A DNA stretch of 64,000 nucleotides from Tianweitania sp. UT-5YL-CI-8 (GTDB lineage Bacteria; Pseudomonadota; Alphaproteobacteria; Rhizobiales; Rhizobiaceae): positions 607,230 to 671,229 of the forward strand of contig NZ_JASCRR010000001.1 of NCBI RefSeq assembly GCF_030010215.1, written 5' to 3'. This document shows positions 61,347-64,000 of the stretch, piece by piece. A program made the translations under genes and the position numbers. Position 1 is the stretch's first letter. The number at the start of each line of letters is the position of its first letter. The notes under the pieces are model-generated. The model was not told where the DNA came from. It searched no databases and was given only the letters and a program-made list of their open reading frames with translations.

Positions 61347-62233
61347 CAGAATTCCCGATGGTGGATGCCCACGTCCATTTCTGGGATCCGACGACACACA
61401 GCTATCCCTGGCTTTGCGAAAGGCCGCTGATACCGTTCCGGTACGGCGACTATTCGGCGATCTGCAAGAAGTATTTCCCTGACGACTATCGCAACGATGC
61501 CACCCGGCACGATGTCGTCAAGACGGTCTATATCGAAGCCGAATGGAATCCGCGCGATCCCGTCGGCGAGATGGAATTCATCTCCGGGCTGCGCAAAGAG
61601 ACTGGCTGGCCGAACGTCGCCGTGGCGCAGGCCTGGCTGGACCAGTCCAATGCCCCGGAGCTGCTTGCAACGCTCGCCGGTTTTTCCTTCGTGCGCGGCG
61701 TTCGGCACAAGCCGAGCGGCAGCACCCGGCCAGACGGCGCGCAGAGCGCTATGATGGATCCTGCCTGGCGTTCCGGATTCGCACATCTTCAACGCAGCGG
61801 CCTGCGCTTCGACCTGCAGACACCCTGGTGGCATCTCGACGACGCCGCCGATCTGGCGCGGGCCTTCCCCGACACGCAGATCATCCTGCTGCATTCGGGG
61901 CTGCCGGCGGATCGCAGCCCCGACGCCATCGCCGCCTGGAAGGCAGCATTGGCGAAGCTAGCCTCCTGCCCTAATGCCGCGATCAAGATTTCCGGTATCG
62001 GGCTACCAGGCCGCGCCTGGACCGTTGAGAACAACCGCGAGATAGTGCTCACCATCATCGACATCTTCGGGGTTGAGCGATGCATGTTTGGTAGCAACTT
62101 CCCGGTCGACAGCCTGTGCGGGGACCTCGATACGATTTTTTCGGGCTACAAGACGATCACTGAGGCCTTTTCTGCCGCCGATCGTTCCAAGCTTTTCCAC
62201 GACAATGCGATGCGCATCTATGCCATCAAGTAA
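61343..62233 (+). CDS. Amidohydrolase, 2-pyrone-4,6-dicarboxylate lactonase-like
   Basis: A 296-residue TIM-barrel metal hydrolase of the Amidohydro_2 type. VDAHVHFWDPTTHSYPWL carries the first metal His pair, VKTVYIEAEWN and VRGVRHKPSG the middle motifs, IILLHSGLP a barrel His and MFGSNFPVDSL the last Asp. Relatives open lactones (PDC, L-fucono-lactone, L-rhamnono-lactone) or decarboxylate. Translationally coupled to pdxA by ATGA. It probably hydrolyses a ring formed after hydroxylation. It is the last gene before the IS21 end, 32 bases downstream. Confidence 0.9.
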   Translation: MTEFPMVDAHVHFWDPTTHSYPWLCERPLIPFRYGDYSAICKKYFPDDYRNDATRHDVVKTVYIEAEWNPRDPVGEMEFISGLRKETGWPNVAVAQAWLDQSNAPELLATLAGFSFVRGVRHKPSGSTRPDGAQSAMMDPAWRSGFAHLQRSGLRFDLQTPWWHLDDAADLARAFPDTQIILLHSGLPADRSPDAIAAWKAALAKLASCPNAAIKISGIGLPGRAWTVENNREIVLTIIDIFGVERCMFGSNFPVDSLCGDLDTIFSGYKTITEAFSAADRSKLFHDNAMRIYAIK

Positions 62234-62407
62234 AGGCTGCATGGGCGTGCAAACCAGGCCCAAGTGTCAATCGGCATCGTAACGGGACCCCTTATCGGCC
62301 CCCAAAAGGGACCCCTGCCTCTGGTTGCATAGGGTCAGCGCGCGTAGGCCCGGAGCTCTCCATTTAGCGCAGGGGCCTGCGGGCGCGGGTTGTTTGTCTT
62401 TTCGGCT

Positions 62408-63142
62408 TTAGCTTTGAGAGCGGTTTTTGAAGCGCCAGGATTCATTCCCGGTCTCAACGATTTCGCAATGGTGGGTTAGCCTGTCGAGGAGGGCGGCGGT
62501 CATCTTGGCGTCGCCGAAGACGGCCGGCCACTCGCCGAACGCCAGGTTTGTCGTGACGATGATCGAGGTCCGCTCGTAGAGCCTGCTGATCAGATGGAAG
62601 AGGAGCTGGCCGCCGGCCTGAGCGAATGGGAGGTAGCCGAGTTCGTCCATGATGACGAAGTCGAGCCTGGTGATGAAGTCGGCCAGCCGCCCCTGCTTTC
62701 CGCTACGTGCCTCCGTCTCGAGCCGATTGACGAGGTCGACGACGTTGAAGAAGCGGCCGCGTGCGCCGTTGCGGATTAGGGCGCGTGCGAGCGCGATGGA
62801 CAAATGGGACTTCCCCGTGCCGGTTCCGCCGACCAGAACGATATTGTGCTGCTCGGCGAGGAAGGCTCCTGTCGCAAGCTGGCGCACGAGCCCTTCGTTG
62901 ACCGGCGTGTCGGTGAAGTCGAAGTCGTCGATGTCCTTGGCCAGCGGCAGCTTGGCGACGGTGATCTGGTATTTGATGGAGCGCGCCTGCTTCTCGGCGA
63001 TCTCCGACTGAAGTAGGTCGCCGACGATGCGTGGCGGTTCGTGCTGCCGCTTGATGCCGGAGGCTATGATCTCGTCATAGGCGCTGCGCATGCCGAACAG
63101 CTTCAGCGTGCCCATCATGTCAAGGATTTGGGATCGTTCCAT
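62408..63142 (-). CDS. istB: IS21 helper ATPase IstB
   Basis: A 244-residue AAA+ ATPase that assists the IS21 transposase in target choice. Walker A is [10 protein letters not shown], Walker [15 protein letters not shown], and sensor residues lie in [13 protein letters not shown]. The N-terminal [19 protein letters not shown] helix is typical. It appears intact and starts one base before the istA stop, so the two are co-translated. It has 30-60 C-terminal residues typical of the long IstB type. Confidence 0.95.
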   Translation of the reverse strand: MERSQILDMMGTLKLFGMRSAYDEIIASGIKRQHEPPRIVGDLLQSEIAEKQARSIKYQITVAKLPLAKDIDDFDFTDTPVNEGLVRQLATGAFLAEQHNIVLVGGTGTGKSHLSIALARALIRNGARGRFFNVVDLVNRLETEARSGKQGRLADFITRLDFVIMDELGYLPFAQAGGQLLFHLISRLYERTSIIVTTNLAFGEWPAVFGDAKMTAALLDRLTHHCEIVETGNESWRFKNRSQS

Positions 63143-63143
63143 A

Positions 63144-64000
63144 TCAGCTTGCCCTCCTAAGGCTGTCGTAACGGGCGCAATCGGCCAGAGGCTCGTGGGT
63201 CAGGCGAAGCGCGTCGGGAATGGAAAGGATGGCGGCCGGCTGCGGATCACGCTTGCGGGCCAGGATGTTGATGATGACGGCAGCCGAGAATACGCCCTGA
63301 TCGAGCGCCTCCTGGCAGGCCGCTTCGACGGCGGGGAGTCCGTCCAGGCCCACACATTCGAGGATCGACACCATCTGCCGGTCGCCGTCATGCATGGCCT
63401 TCAGCCGGCGGCGCACCTTCTCCATGGCGGCGGGCAAAACCCAGTCGTGGAATGGCGCACCGTTGCGCAGCGCTCCCGGTTTGCGGGTCAGGACCGGCAG
63501 GTAATGCCAGGGATTATAGATCGTCTCGCCACGGCCGAAGCAGCGATCGTGTTGGCCGATCTCCACGCCATCCTGCCGGATGACGATGCGATCGGCATAG
63601 GCATGTATCTCGGCCGGGCGGCCGACTGCCGTGGACAGCACCGAGTATTTGTTGTTGTCGAAACGCACGAGGCAGGTCTTGCCGATCGAGGCCTGCACTG
63701 CGTGGAAGCCGTCGAACTTGCCGGGATAGCCGACTAGGTGCGGCCGTTCCGCATCGAACACCTCCCAGATCGTGCGCTCCGTTTGATCGACATGCTTATG
63801 GGCGCGGGCATAGCTGATGCACTTGTCCAGCAACCAGCCATTCAGCTCATCGTAGGATTTGAAGCGCAGCCGCGGCGTGAAGAAGCGTTCCCGCACCAGA
63901 TTGACCTGGTTCTCGACCTGGCCCTTCTCCCACCCCGACGCCGGCGTGCAGGCCACCGGCTCGATCAGGTAATGGCTGCACATCTGCAGGAAGCGGCGAT
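63144..64000 (-). CDS. istA: IS21 transposase IstA, N-terminal part outside the window
   Basis: The C-terminal 285 residues of the DDE transposase; the frame is open to the edge. [23 protein letters not shown] contains the catalytic Glu of the DDE triad, followed by [17 protein letters not shown], the C-terminal beta domain [23 protein letters not shown] and [22 protein letters not shown]. No frameshift is seen in the visible part, so the element may still be active. Confidence 0.93.
   Translation of the reverse strand, partial: RRFLQMCSHYLIEPVACTPASGWEKGQVENQVNLVRERFFTPRLRFKSYDELNGWLLDKCISYARAHKHVDQTERTIWEVFDAERPHLVGYPGKFDGFHAVQASIGKTCLVRFDNNKYSVLSTAVGRPAEIHAYADRIVIRQDGVEIGQHDRCFGRGETIYNPWHYLPVLTRKPGALRNGAPFHDWVLPAAMEKVRRRLKAMHDGDRQMVSILECVGLDGLPAVEAACQEALDQGVFSAAVIINILARKRDPQPAAILSIPDALRLTHEPLADCARYDSLRRAS

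Larger units (their letters stand above)
62265..64000 (-). mobile_element. IS21-family insertion sequence, partly outside the window
   Basis: The left boundary is placed at TGTCAA (62265), followed by two direct GGGACCCCT repeats at 62284-62292 and 62308-62316, the multiple terminal repeats expected for IS21-type elements. istB and istA follow on the minus strand. The other end is beyond the edge. The boundary is by eye; the target duplication was not determined. Confidence 0.75.

Noticed and set aside
1..64000. CRISPR array, tRNA, rRNA or riboswitch
   Set aside because: No regularly spaced direct repeats, cloverleaf-like or rRNA-like sequence was recognised on either strand.

Overview
The window looks like chromosome or a large replicon of an alphaproteobacterium of the Rhizobiales, most like Mesorhizobium, Aminobacter and relatives. 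This rests on high GC, many sugar, polyol and peptide ABC importers, a matR/matAB malonate locus of the Rhizobium type, FCD-type GntR regulators, a Rhizobiales-style palindromic intergenic repeat, and IS21, IS6 and Tn3 debris. It is accessory catabolic DNA: blocks of intact operons separated by patches of broken genes. No rRNA, tRNA or CRISPR array was seen.

Region 1 (1-18.6 kb) is a carbohydrate/polyol cluster. A long minus-strand run is read from 10745 down past the left edge: PfkB kinase, GatZ/KbaZ-like protein, Gfo/Idh/MocA oxidoreductase, TIM-barrel epimerase, alpha/beta hydrolase, ribulose-phosphate-3-epimerase-like protein and ROK kinase. After a small gap carrying an inverted repeat come an SDR, a GMC oxidoreductase, a second SDR and mannonate dehydratase (cut by the edge). 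Around it lie a LacI regulator, an FrcBCA-like sugar ABC importer, a SorC-type regulator, a LacD-like aldolase and an unusual ROK kinase fused to a P-loop kinase domain. The kinase/GatZ pair and the aldolase suggest ketose phosphates of the tagatose/fructose type.

Region 2 (18.6-22.4 kb) is matR with matAB (malonyl-CoA decarboxylase and synthetase); no matC transporter follows. Region 3 (22.4-24.7 kb) holds remnants: a possible DUF4392 fragment, a LysR fragment, an intact host-attachment-family protein and a frameshifted thioredoxin-reductase-like gene. Region 4 (24.7-34.7 kb) has rsgA, then a respiratory cluster: a fused cytochrome oxidase I-III, CoxB, a small membrane subunit, CtaG-like and CopD-like proteins, a DUF2231 protein and membrane PQQ glucose dehydrogenase, followed by a TRIC/UPF0126 channel. 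Region 5 (34.7-36.5 kb) is a scar with enoyl-CoA hydratase, integrase, IS6 and PuuB fragments beside an intact DUF2161 gene.

Region 6 (36.5-47.4 kb) is a minus-strand set: GntR regulator, cupin, two D-2-hydroxyacid dehydrogenases, an oligopeptide-type ABC importer, an SDR and a PuuA-like glutamine synthetase. Its last gene, puuB-like, has been cut by the IS6 remnant. Region 7 (47.4-50.3 kb) is a decayed Tn3-type transposon patch with an aldehyde dehydrogenase fragment, a transposase tail and a broken resolvase.

Region 8 (50.4-62.2 kb) is the most interesting block. A divergent GntR regulator faces a form II CoxL-type molybdenum hydroxylase (L-S-M order), a DUF1185 protein, a TorT-like binding protein with a ribose-type importer, CoxG, a PdxA paralogue and a PDC-lactonase-like amidohydrolase. 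It reads as a complete import, hydroxylation and downstream processing pathway for an unidentified compound. It is bounded on the left by the Tn3 patch and on the right by an IS21 element that runs off the window.
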